Source of the DNA: Thermoplasmata archaeon
GTDB lineage: Archaea; Thermoplasmatota; Thermoplasmata; GCA-020350865
Direction: 5' to 3'
Assembly: GCA_020351895.1 (NCBI GenBank)
Contig: CP070672.1
Span: 1,571,913 to 1,585,263 of the forward strand
Length of the DNA: 13,351 nucleotides
The notes beneath the pieces are model-generated. The model was not told the DNA's origin and searched no databases. It saw nothing but the letters and a program-made list of their open reading frames with translations. How positions within the stretch are numbered: the first letter of the stretch is position 1; each line of letters opens with the position of its first letter. Positions 6,489 to 13,351 of the stretch are shown here, piece by piece. Made by a program: the position numbers and the translations under genes.

Positions 6489-6511
6489 TTGTGGTCACTT
6501 GTGGTCACAAA
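6489..6511 (+). promoter_or_regulatory. Operator-like 10-bp tandem repeat (copy 2), cassette 2
   Basis: This is the cleanest instance: TTGTGGTCAC occurs twice without mismatch (6489-6498, 6499-6508), followed by AAA and then TCTTTATCC, a poor TATA-like box. It starts 85 bp after copy 1 and 71 bp before the ATG at 6560, matching the cassette 1 spacing. Confidence 0.65.
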
Positions 6512-6559
6512 TCTTTATCCTTGGTTCACAGGATGGCTTAATCAAAGGAGGCTAAAAAA

Positions 6560-7651
6560 ATGCAGAAAAAAACATCAATTACTGTGTGTCTGCTGCTGGT
6601 TGCCTGTATGCTTGTGGCATCGGCAGTCGTAGTTGCAAAAGGCAAACCACCGAAACCACCACCCGGAGGAGAATTGGGAACTGAATACCAGATAACATTC
6701 AGTGAAGACGGAAGATTTGATTGGCGCCCTGAGGTCTACGGAAATATCATGGTATGGGAAAGCTGGCAAAATGATATTTCAGATATCTATATGTATGACC
6801 TCGGTACCGATGGAATACCATATACAGACGACGATGGGGGAGAGACCTGCATCACTAATGATCCTACTAGCTCGCAGCAGCGACCCGGAATCTGGGAAAA
6901 TCGAATTGTGTACGACAATGGTGAAAATGGAAACGCAGACATCTACCTATATGACATAACGACCGGCGATACAACTCAGATAACCACGGATCCAAATCAT
7001 CAATTTAATCCAAAAATATGTGGAGATATTATTGTCTACGTGGACAGCAGAAATGGGAACAATGACATCTACGCCTACGACCTGGGAACACAGACTGAAA
7101 TGCAAATTACGACAGATCCCGCTCCTCAAAGACATCCATATATCTATGGTGACATAATCACCTGGACGGATTTTAGAGGTCCCTATGGAGGTGAGGATAT
7201 CTACATGTATAAGTTCTCAACAAATCAGGAATACGCAATAACTGATGACGATTTCGCACAAAACTGGCAATACATACGGGACAACAAGATCGTCTGGATG
7301 GATGAAAGAAATGTAGGGCAGGGTAAAAAAGATAATAAGGATATCTACATGTACGACCTTGGACCAGATGGAATCCCATTCACAAGTGATTCAGGGGAAG
7401 GAGAATACCGGTTAACAGGTGGTGACGGAATAAGTGAATCGAGGCCAAGACTAGACGGAGACTTGGCCATATTTGAGGGTCATAATCAGCGTGGGAGTAA
7501 CATCTATATTCACAATATAATCTCTAGCGATAAAGATAAAGTCACCGAATCGAATAAAGCTACCCGCCCCTTCATCTTCGAAGACCACCTAGTCTACGTG
7601 GACAGTAGAGACGGTAACAATGACATCTATCTGTTCATCCTAAATCCGTAA
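6560..7651 (+). CDS. Secreted seven-bladed beta-propeller protein, cassette 2
   Basis: This 363-aa paralogue of the 798-1949 product has a signal peptide of the same design (basic MQKK, hydrophobic core to SAVVVA at residue 26), a P/K/G-rich linker (27-38), then LGTEYQIT. Seven repeats follow, clearer than in the paralogue: P-x-[IV]-x-G-[ND]-I-[IM]-V-[WY] strands, VDSRNGNNDIY-type turns (161-171 and again 347-357), and IYMYDL strands. Asp-rich LGxDGIPxTxD loops (82-90, 268-277) could bind Ca2+. The C-terminus ILNP is identical to the paralogue and no membrane anchor is seen. AGGAGG (6546-6551) lies 8 nt before the ATG. It is probably an exported binding or sensing protein. The N-terminal ~45 and C-terminal ~10 residues are much closer to the paralogue than the blades are. 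The lipobox-like LVAC (13-16) is inside the hydrophobic core and is doubtful as a lipoprotein signal. Confidence 0.87.
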   Translation: MQKKTSITVCLLLVACMLVASAVVVAKGKPPKPPPGGELGTEYQITFSEDGRFDWRPEVYGNIMVWESWQNDISDIYMYDLGTDGIPYTDDDGGETCITNDPTSSQQRPGIWENRIVYDNGENGNADIYLYDITTGDTTQITTDPNHQFNPKICGDIIVYVDSRNGNNDIYAYDLGTQTEMQITTDPAPQRHPYIYGDIITWTDFRGPYGGEDIYMYKFSTNQEYAITDDDFAQNWQYIRDNKIVWMDERNVGQGKKDNKDIYMYDLGPDGIPFTSDSGEGEYRLTGGDGISESRPRLDGDLAIFEGHNQRGSNIYIHNIISSDKDKVTESNKATRPFIFEDHLVYVDSRDGNNDIYLFILNP

Positions 7652-7684
7652 GTTAGGCTTACGGTTTTTTTTTATTTTTTTTTT
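7646..7684 (+). terminator. Perfect terminator hairpin overlapping the propeller stop codon, cassette 2
   Basis: CCGTAAG (7646-7652) pairs perfectly with CTTACGG (7658-7664) across a five-base loop, followed by T9, A, T10 (7665-7684). The TAA stop (7649-7651) is inside the 5' arm. It separates the propeller transcript from the RHH gene downstream. Confidence 0.75.
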
Positions 7685-7731
7685 AAAAGATTTGTAAAGC
7701 CTCTTGGGATTCATCAAATCAGTAGGAAAAA

Positions 7732-7810
7732 CCAATATCCGCCGTGGAATCCTCGCGGGGTGGTAACTATCCCAAATATTGGTGTTTAAAATAGGCGAGG
7801 AAAGGGAGAT
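7732..7810 (+). promoter_or_regulatory. Conserved upstream blocks and Shine-Dalgarno of the RHH gene, cassette 2
   Basis: CCAATATCC (7732-7740) and ATCCCAAATA (7769-7778) match the blocks before the cassette 1 RHH gene at near-identical spacing. Here the second block is part of CCAA-ATA-TTGG (7772-7782), an imperfectly spaced palindrome. AAAGGGAGAT (7801-7810) is the ribosome-binding site for ATG 7817. An autoregulatory operator is possible but unproven. Confidence 0.35.
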
Positions 7811-7816
7811 TGATAC

Positions 7817-8014
7817 ATGAATATTGAAGAAAAATACACAAAGACAATTAAGCTAAGGATTGACCCTGACCTTCTTGAGCACTTGAGGAATGAAGCAGAG
7901 AGGCTTGATATCGATTTATCTTCGTATATCAGGTGGTGCATCCGTACCGGACTGTACTTGAAAGATTTAAATAAATATGTCCGTTCAAAGAGCGGGGAGA
8001 CAATATTGAATTAG
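7817..8014 (+). CDS. Ribbon-helix-helix (CopG/Arc-type) DNA-binding protein, cassette 2
   Basis: This 65-aa protein has the RHH pattern: strand KTIKLRI (9-15), helix A (about 17-28), LDID turn, helix B SSYIRWCIRTG (35-45). It is collinear with the 2115-2312 product without gaps, with 44 of 65 residues identical by my count. The helix B core RWCIRTG and the YLKDLN segment are identical, which suggests the same dimer core. The predicted DNA-facing strand residues are T10, K12, R14, against T, R, I in the paralogue, so target preference may differ. It is complete and sits 166 nt before the ATPase gene at 8181, with the same neighbours as in cassette 1. It is a likely local repressor of the ATPase and/or propeller genes; which promoter it binds cannot be told from sequence alone. 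Confidence 0.8.
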   Translation: MNIEEKYTKTIKLRIDPDLLEHLRNEAERLDIDLSSYIRWCIRTGLYLKDLNKYVRSKSGETILN

Positions 8015-8129
8015 AGATTTAGTTTGGTCACATTACAATAGATTTTTTTAAAGGTTCCCAAATCAGGTAAAATTATAAAATATTAACAAGTTTTAAATAT
8101 TTATATAATGATATAAAAATCCTATCTGA

Positions 8130-8177
8130 TATAAATTCCTGGGCGATAGCAATGGCTGAGTCCTTAGAAAGAGGGAG
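8130..8177 (+). promoter_or_regulatory. Promoter, conserved block and Shine-Dalgarno of truncated ATPase gene, cassette 2
   Basis: TATAAATT (8130-8137) is followed by CCTGGGCGATAGC (8138-8150) and GAGGGAG (8171-8177). The block ends 31 nt before the ATG, against 30 and 35 nt for the other two ATPase genes. A second AT-rich TATA-like run lies upstream (about 8095-8117). Confidence 0.5.
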
Positions 8178-8180
8178 AAC

Positions 8181-10052
8181 ATGCTGAATCTCGATTTTCA
8201 GCCAAAGATGATCGGGCGGCATGAAGAACTCGAAAAGTTGCAGTCATACTTGGATAAAGCAATTGATGGTGAGGGAAGCGCTCTATTTGTCTTTGGAGAG
8301 GCAGGGATTGGAAAGACAAGATTGGTTAATGAGCTGAAGGAGGTTGCCCAATCCAGGGATTTTCAAGTCCTCATTGGAAACAGTTTGCTCGAATCCATGA
8401 CTCCATACATGCCCTTCATGGAGGCCTTAAAATCGGGAAATATGGAGTATCTTTTCGAGGAGGAAGCTCCCAGGGTGGAGGCTGTTTATCTGGTTACGCA
8501 CAGCGGCCTTCTGATCAAAGAGATGCTGAGAAAAGAAACAAGGCTGAATCCAGACATCTTTGCCTCCATGTTAACAACTGTGGGCAATTTTGTCAGGGAA
8601 TCCCTATCCATGCTGTCGGGAAAGGAGAAGGAAGGAGCCCTAAACACTCTGGGATTTGAAAACTACAGGATCCTGATAGAGAGCGGAAAAAGCATGAACC
8701 TTGTTGTGCTGCTCACAGGAAAGGAGAACGAATTCCTTATAAACGACATGAAAGAGACCTTCAATTTAATGGAGGAGAGGTATGAAAGCGCACTTGTAGA
8801 TTGGGATGAGGAAAAAAAGGAGATAACAGGAATCGAGAAATATCTCCAGCCCCTAATTACCTCAGGAAAGTACGATGGAACATACTATGAAAAAGATGAC
8901 CCACAGGCAAGGAGAAATCTGCTCTTCGAGAACATCTCAATGGGCCTTTCCAGGCAAACAGGAACAAAACCAACCCTACTCTGCATAGAGGATCTGCACT
9001 GGGCGGATCCATCTTCCCTTGCATTGATGCACTATATAACCAGGAATACTAGAAAAAGTGGTCTTGTAATTCTTGGCACGTATCGACCCGAGGATGTGAT
9101 TGCGCAAAATGGAAAGGTCCATCCCTTAATAGAGACCATGCAGATGATGGATAGGGAGGAATTGTACGAGGAGATAGAGCTGCATAGATTGCCTGAGGAA
9201 TGCATTTCTGAATTTCTTTTTTCCCTGCTTGGAAAAAACGATTTTTCAGATGAATTTATAAATAGAATCTACAAGGAGACGGAAGGCAATCCATTGTTTC
9301 TGATCCAACTGGTAAAATTCCTGGTTGAAGAAAAGATAATAGAAAATCATAATGGCATCTGGAAATTGACAAAGGAACCAGATAAGATCGACATACCTTC
9401 CGAGATATACAACTTGATAGCAAGAAGATTGGGCAAGGTGGAAGAGGAATACAGAGAGGTTTTGAATTATGCCTCTGTGATTGGAGATGTCTTTACATCC
9501 ACTTTATTGGCTGATGTCATGCAAATCAAAAGAATCCAACTTTTAGAGCAGCTAAGGACCCTGGAGCAGACCCACAGGCTGATTCGTTCCTATGACGGGA
9601 AACACAGATTCGATCACGCCAAGATAAGGGATATACTTTACAGCGAAATCCCGCAGGATTCGAGAAGGGAATACCATGCCACGATTGCCAATTCCATAGA
9701 GACAAAAAACAGTGACAATGTGGATCCTGTAATCGGGGATTTGGCCTTTCATTACCGCCTTTGCGGGAATAAAGACAAGGCTCTTTATTATCTCATGAAG
9801 GCTGCCCATAATGCCAAGAAGGATTATTCAAATGAGGAGGCCATAAGGTTCTATAATCAGGCCTTGGAATTCGAGGAAGATGATAAAAAGAGATTGGAGA
9901 TATTCGAATCCTTAGGGGATATCTACCATTTGATTGGAGAGTATGCGAAAAGCGAAAAGTCCTTTAACAGTGCCCTTGAATTGGCGGAAGAAGAAAATAA
10001 AAAAGCAGAGCTTAATGCGAAGATCGGAAGGATATCAGGGAAAAAGGTTTAA
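8181..10052 (+). CDS. AAA/STAND-type ATPase with roadblock/longin-like insert, C-terminally truncated (TPR array lost), cassette 2
   Basis: At 623 aa this is collinear with the 978-aa ATPase at 2518 up to the second TPR, then stops at TAA 10050-10052. Walker A GEAGIGKTR (39-47), Walker B LLCIED (266-271), LGTYR and EGNPLF are intact, as is the insert between Walker A and B (about 96-235), so ATP binding may be retained. It keeps the winged-helix region and about two TPRs (about 525-605) but lacks roughly nine TPRs. Where the paralogues read IGGV(Y/L)E(R/K)KGE, this copy reads IGRISGKKV then stop. Similarity to the paralogue DNA ends within about 15 nt beyond the stop, at a small match around TACAGT. 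No GTPase gene follows; another ATPase gene does. It could be a degrading duplicate, or a functional short form competing with the full-length protein. In sequence it is closer to the 10208 copy than to the 2518 copy. Confidence 0.8.
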   Translation: MLNLDFQPKMIGRHEELEKLQSYLDKAIDGEGSALFVFGEAGIGKTRLVNELKEVAQSRDFQVLIGNSLLESMTPYMPFMEALKSGNMEYLFEEEAPRVEAVYLVTHSGLLIKEMLRKETRLNPDIFASMLTTVGNFVRESLSMLSGKEKEGALNTLGFENYRILIESGKSMNLVVLLTGKENEFLINDMKETFNLMEERYESALVDWDEEKKEITGIEKYLQPLITSGKYDGTYYEKDDPQARRNLLFENISMGLSRQTGTKPTLLCIEDLHWADPSSLALMHYITRNTRKSGLVILGTYRPEDVIAQNGKVHPLIETMQMMDREELYEEIELHRLPEECISEFLFSLLGKNDFSDEFINRIYKETEGNPLFLIQLVKFLVEEKIIENHNGIWKLTKEPDKIDIPSEIYNLIARRLGKVEEEYREVLNYASVIGDVFTSTLLADVMQIKRIQLLEQLRTLEQTHRLIRSYDGKHRFDHAKIRDILYSEIPQDSRREYHATIANSIETKNSDNVDPVIGDLAFHYRLCGNKDKALYYLMKAAHNAKKDYSNEEAIRFYNQALEFEEDDKKRLEIFESLGDIYHLIGEYAKSEKSFNSALELAEEENKKAELNAKIGRISGKKV

Positions 10053-10207
10053 AAAGTACAGTTGTTTTATTATATTTTGTTGAATAAAATAATGATATTC
10101 AATCTTAACAAAATATAAATATTTTAAAAATAATAAGAATATGCCAAAGGGGTATAAATTTCAGGGCAATAGCCCTAAGTAAAGCGCTTGATAAGAGGGA
10201 GAATATT
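10053..10207. other. AT-rich spacer between truncated and full-length ATPase genes, with conserved promoter
   Basis: The first part is AT-rich and holds a weak hairpin (TATTTT 10073-10078 with AAAATA 10086-10091) that may terminate the short ATPase transcript. TATAAATT (10153-10160), the conserved block TCAGGGCAATAGC (10161-10173) and GAGGGAG (10195-10201) then give the next gene its own promoter and ribosome-binding site. Neither an RHH gene nor a propeller gene precedes this copy. Confidence 0.45.
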
Positions 10208-13138
10208 ATGAATCTCGATTCACAGCCTGAGATGATCGGTCGAGACTTGGAATTGAAGCAGCTTCAGTCATATTTGGACAAAGCGGCCCAGGGACAAGGG
10301 AACATGGTTTTTATATCGGGAGAAGCAGGCGTTGGAAAGACTAGATTGATGAATGAACTAAAGCCCATTGCCCTGTCCAAGGGCTTTCAAATCCTTTGGG
10401 GAAACAGCATACACGAATCACTGACATCCTATATGCCCGTAATAGAAGCCCTAAGATCGGGAAATCTGGAATTCCTTTTTGCAGAGGAGGCTCCAAAGGT
10501 TGAAACAGTTTATTTGGTATCTCACAGCGGTCTTCTCATAAAAGAGGTGATGAGAAAGGAGACGAAACTCCATCCAGATATATTTGCCGCCATGCTGACA
10601 ACTGTGGGCAATTTCGTAAAAGAATCCATGTCACTTTTATCGGAGGGGGATAAGGAAGGAGCCCTAAACACCCTGGGATATGAGGACTATCGTATAATAA
10701 TAGAAAGCGGACAGGATATGAATCTCGTGGCTGTTCTCACAGGCAGAGAGAACGAGTTTCTGATAAGCGACATGAAGGAAATCTTAAAAGAGGTAGAGGC
10801 AAGGTACGGAAGTGGCCTAAAGGATTGGGACGGGGACGAAAAGAAGGCCGAAGGAATCGAGGAATATATTCAGGTTTTAATAACGTCCGGTAAGTACGAC
10901 GGCATCTTTTATGGGAAAGATGATCCAAGGGTAAGAAGGAATCTACTTTTCGAGAATGTTTCAATGGGACTTGCTAGGCAGGCTGAAAAGATGCCGGCCC
11001 TGCTTTGCATCGAGGATCTGCATTGGGCCGATCCCTCCTCATTGGCATTGATGCATTATATTGCACGAAATACAAGAGAATACGGCCTTCTCATTTTGGG
11101 CACGTTTCGACCCGAGGATGTTGCAAAAGATCATGAAAAGGTCCATCCCTTAATCGAGACCATGCAGAAAATGGATCGTGAAGATCTCTATAAAGAGATG
11201 GACTTGCAAAGGCTATCAAGGCAGAAGATCTCCCATTTCTTAACGTCATTGCTTGGTAAAGTCGACTTTGATGACAAATTCATAGACCGCATCTATAAGG
11301 AGACAGAAGGAAATCCGCTTTTCATGATACAGCTTGTCAGGTTCCTTATTGAAGAGAACATAATCAAGTCTGAAAATGGAACACTGAGGCTGGCAAGGGA
11401 CCTTGAAGACGTGGGTATACCATCTAAAATACAAAACGTCATTGCAAGAAGATTGGGCAAGGTGGAAAAGGAACACAGAAGAGTCCTTGATTATGCCTCA
11501 GTTGTGGGAGAGATTTTTAATTCTAAAATATTGGCCTGTGCCATGGATGTACAAAGAATCCAACTTCTTGAAAGGTTGAGAGTACTTGAACAGAACTATA
11601 GATTGATACATACTTACAATGGAAATCATAAGTTCGATCATGCCATGATAAAAGAAGTTCTTTACAACGAAATTCCAGGGGAACTTAGAGAAGAATATCA
11701 TGCAATCATCGCCCACTCCCTAGAAGATCTGAATAAGGACAATCTCGATGAGGTCATTGGTGATTTGGCATTTCACTACTATCGCTGCAAAAAGAGGGAA
11801 AAAGCCCTTCATTACCTCAGAAAGGCCGCAGAGAAAGCAAAGAAGGAGTATTCAAATGAGGAGGCAATAAGACTCTATGATCAGGCCTTGGAACTGGAGG
11901 AGAATGACGAAGAGAGAATCCAATTATTCGAATCTCTCGGCGATATCTACGCAGTGATAGGTGAATATACAAAAAGCATTGATTGTTACAACAATGCCTT
12001 AAGCCTGGCAGTAGAAAAAAGAAGAAAGGCCGGACTGTCTGCAAAAATAGGCGGGGTTTTAGAGAAAAAGGGAGAGTACAGTGAATCTGTCAGAATCTGC
12101 TTTGATGCCCTTGAAAAGGTAAAAGGAGAAGGTTGCAAGGAAGAGGCCATAGCACAGAGGATAATAGGTGTCTGTAATTGGCATATTGGAAAATACAATG
12201 AGGCTCTTGAATACCTAGAAGATAGCATGGAGATTCAAAAGAAATTGGAGGATCAGGCCAGTGTAGTAACCTGCCTAAACGACATCGGTAGGTTACATAA
12301 GGTAAAGTTAGATTACGAAAAAGCCCTTGAATCATTCAACAAAGCCCTGGAAATATCGCAAGAAATCGATATTCTGGCTGGAACTGCAATATCCCTCAAG
12401 AATATCGGGACAATATATCATCTGAGAGGACATATCCCCATAGGTATTGAATACTATAGAAGGAGCCTAAAGATGGAGGAGAAAATTGGAAATCAATCCG
12501 CCATATCCTTGTGCCACTACAACATTGCCAATGCATGCGGTATAATGGATGAATGGGAGAAGGGCTTTGAGCCCGTTGAAAAAAGCCTGAAGATCTCCAA
12601 GAGAATCGGTGATCAGGAGGGAATAGCAAGGGCATACGGTGTTTTGGGCAGGCTATACGGAATGAAAGGAGACGAGGATCTATTTCTTAAATACAAAACA
12701 AAGTGTATAGAGATCATGGAAAGACTTAATTTGAAAGAATTACTGACATATCAATACGGGGCTTTTTTTCAATACTATATTATAAAGGGAGATTTCGAGA
12801 GAGCCATGGAATATATAAAAAAGGTATCTGATAATCTTAGAGAATTGGGTTTTGAAGGGATACATGTTGAAACCCCCTCACTTTTCGGAAAGTACTATAG
12901 AGAAAAAAAGCAATGGAAAGAGTCCATAGATAGTTATCGTAGGTTATTAAAAGCAAAAAAGGAATCGGGTATGAAATATGAAGAGGGGGCGATTTATCTC
13001 GAAATTGGATTGGTGTACAAGAAAAAAGGTGACATTGAAGAGGCGAAAAAGAATTTTAACAAGGCAATTGAGATTTTTGATTCTTTCAATCTACAGAGAA
13101 GAAGAGGGAATGTGATAAAAGAACTTAAGGGATTATGA
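10208..13138 (+). CDS. AAA/STAND-type ATPase with roadblock/longin-like insert and full TPR array, cassette 2
   Basis: This 976-aa protein is the full-length counterpart of the 2518 product. Motifs (one residue lower than there): Walker A GEAGVGKTR (38-46), Walker B LLCIED (265-270), ILGTFR sensor-1-like strand, EGNPLF near 367-372. The insert (about 95-234) begins VETVYLVSHSGLLIK and ends near the SGKYDGI motif shared by all three copies. From about 525 on there are about 11 TPRs, several at 40-residue spacing, including the unbroken form of the repeat that is degenerate in the 2518 copy (ARAYGVLGRLYGMKG). A KKQWKESI motif in a late TPR is identical in both full-length copies, which suggests a functional contact there. 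ATG 10208 follows GAGGGAG. The GTPase gene starts 45 nt after the stop. Probable role: an ATP-driven sensor-switch that uses its TPRs to recognise a signal and its insert to engage the partner GTPase (inferred). Confidence 0.87.
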   Translation: MNLDSQPEMIGRDLELKQLQSYLDKAAQGQGNMVFISGEAGVGKTRLMNELKPIALSKGFQILWGNSIHESLTSYMPVIEALRSGNLEFLFAEEAPKVETVYLVSHSGLLIKEVMRKETKLHPDIFAAMLTTVGNFVKESMSLLSEGDKEGALNTLGYEDYRIIIESGQDMNLVAVLTGRENEFLISDMKEILKEVEARYGSGLKDWDGDEKKAEGIEEYIQVLITSGKYDGIFYGKDDPRVRRNLLFENVSMGLARQAEKMPALLCIEDLHWADPSSLALMHYIARNTREYGLLILGTFRPEDVAKDHEKVHPLIETMQKMDREDLYKEMDLQRLSRQKISHFLTSLLGKVDFDDKFIDRIYKETEGNPLFMIQLVRFLIEENIIKSENGTLRLARDLEDVGIPSKIQNVIARRLGKVEKEHRRVLDYASVVGEIFNSKILACAMDVQRIQLLERLRVLEQNYRLIHTYNGNHKFDHAMIKEVLYNEIPGELREEYHAIIAHSLEDLNKDNLDEVIGDLAFHYYRCKKREKALHYLRKAAEKAKKEYSNEEAIRLYDQALELEENDEERIQLFESLGDIYAVIGEYTKSIDCYNNALSLAVEKRRKAGLSAKIGGVLEKKGEYSESVRICFDALEKVKGEGCKEEAIAQRIIGVCNWHIGKYNEALEYLEDSMEIQKKLEDQASVVTCLNDIGRLHKVKLDYEKALESFNKALEISQEIDILAGTAISLKNIGTIYHLRGHIPIGIEYYRRSLKMEEKIGNQSAISLCHYNIANACGIMDEWEKGFEPVEKSLKISKRIGDQEGIARAYGVLGRLYGMKGDEDLFLKYKTKCIEIMERLNLKELLTYQYGAFFQYYIIKGDFERAMEYIKKVSDNLRELGFEGIHVETPSLFGKYYREKKQWKESIDSYRRLLKAKKESGMKYEEGAIYLEIGLVYKKKGDIEEAKKNFNKAIEIFDSFNLQRRRGNVIKELKGL

Positions 13139-13183
13139 AGATGTTCATATGTTATCATATCAAATTGGGGTGAAAAATCTCAT

Positions 13184-13351
13184 ATGAAGAAGAAGATCGT
13201 ATTGCTCGGGGATAGTGCAGTTGGTAAGACAAGCCTCATACGAAGGTTCGTCTTCGATCTATTCGAGGATTCCTACATAGCCACGATTGGCAGTAAGGTC
13301 ACGATGAAGGAGATGAAGATCAAAAGACCCAATAGAAATGTGGATCTCACT
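13184..13351 (+). CDS. Rab/Ras-like small GTPase, N-terminal part (3' cut by window end), cassette 2
   Basis: The 56 visible codons start at ATG 13184 with GGGGTGA (13167-13173) upstream and remain open to the last base. They contain G1 GDSAVGKT (residues 9-16 here) and the Rab-like switch I FEDSYIATIG, followed by SKVTMKEMKI, nearly identical to the GTPase at 5483 (FEDSYISTIG, TKATMKEMKI). The switch II region, where the 5483 copy has Arg at the Gln61 position, lies beyond the window. It is probably co-transcribed with the ATPase gene 45 nt upstream, which repeats the ATPase-GTPase pairing of cassette 1. Confidence 0.85.
   Translation, partial: MKKKIVLLGDSAVGKTSLIRRFVFDLFEDSYIATIGSKVTMKEMKIKRPNRNVDLT

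Larger units (their letters stand above)
6404..13351 (+). repeat. Duplicated gene cassette, copy 2, with an additional truncated ATPase gene
   Basis: Same order as copy 1, except that two ATPase genes stand in tandem (starts 2027 bp apart), the first lacking its TPR array and a following GTPase. The cassette runs past the window end within the GTPase gene. Confidence 0.8.

Noticed and set aside
6444..6632. A 62-codon + strand frame covering the cassette 2 promoter and the propeller start
   Set aside because: It spans the operator-like repeat and overlaps the propeller start in another frame. The Shine-Dalgarno at 6546-6551 serves ATG 6560, and cassette 1 has no counterpart.

Overview
The window most likely comes from an archaeon. 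Start codons are ATG with purine-rich Shine-Dalgarno sequences, AT-rich TATA-like boxes precede the genes, and the gene content (secreted TolB-like beta-propellers, a stand-alone ribbon-helix-helix protein, a Rab/Ras-like GTPase, AAA/STAND ATPases with TPRs) fits mesophilic Thermoplasmatota-like or Asgard-like archaea. The phylum is a guess. All genes lie on the + strand. I see no tRNA, rRNA, CRISPR array, transposase or integrase.

Layout. Positions 1-474 hold the C-terminal end of a PD40/TolB-type propeller protein, closed by a hairpin terminator. Then come two tandem copies of one gene cassette. Cassette 1 (641-6358): promoter with two copies of a 10-bp-periodic operator-like element, secreted seven-bladed propeller (798-1949), small RHH protein (2115-2312), 978-aa AAA/STAND-TPR ATPase (2518-5454), Rab-like GTPase (5483-6358). 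Cassette 2 (6404 to the window end) repeats the order: the same promoter architecture, propeller (6560-7651), RHH (7817-8014), a C-terminally truncated ATPase (8181-10052), a full-length ATPase (10208-13138), and the 5' end of a second GTPase (13184-13351, cut by the window edge).

How the parts may work together (inference). The ATPase and GTPase genes are 28-45 nt apart and probably co-transcribed. Every ATPase carries an extra block of about 130-140 residues between Walker A and Walker B whose predicted order of strands and helices resembles a roadblock/longin domain, a fold that commonly binds or regulates small GTPases. The module therefore looks like a self-contained switch: an exported propeller, a small DNA-binding regulator, a STAND-like NTPase with a long TPR sensor and a built-in candidate GTPase-docking domain, and a partner GTPase with Arg in place of the usual catalytic Gln. 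I do not recognise it as a named system.

Regulatory signals are unusually readable. The two propeller promoters share paired 10-bp tandem repeats with the same spacing (85-86 bp apart, the second exactly 71 bp before the ATG). All three ATPase genes share a TATA-like box followed by a conserved block just upstream of the start. Both propeller genes end in a hairpin/T-tract terminator that overlaps the stop codon.
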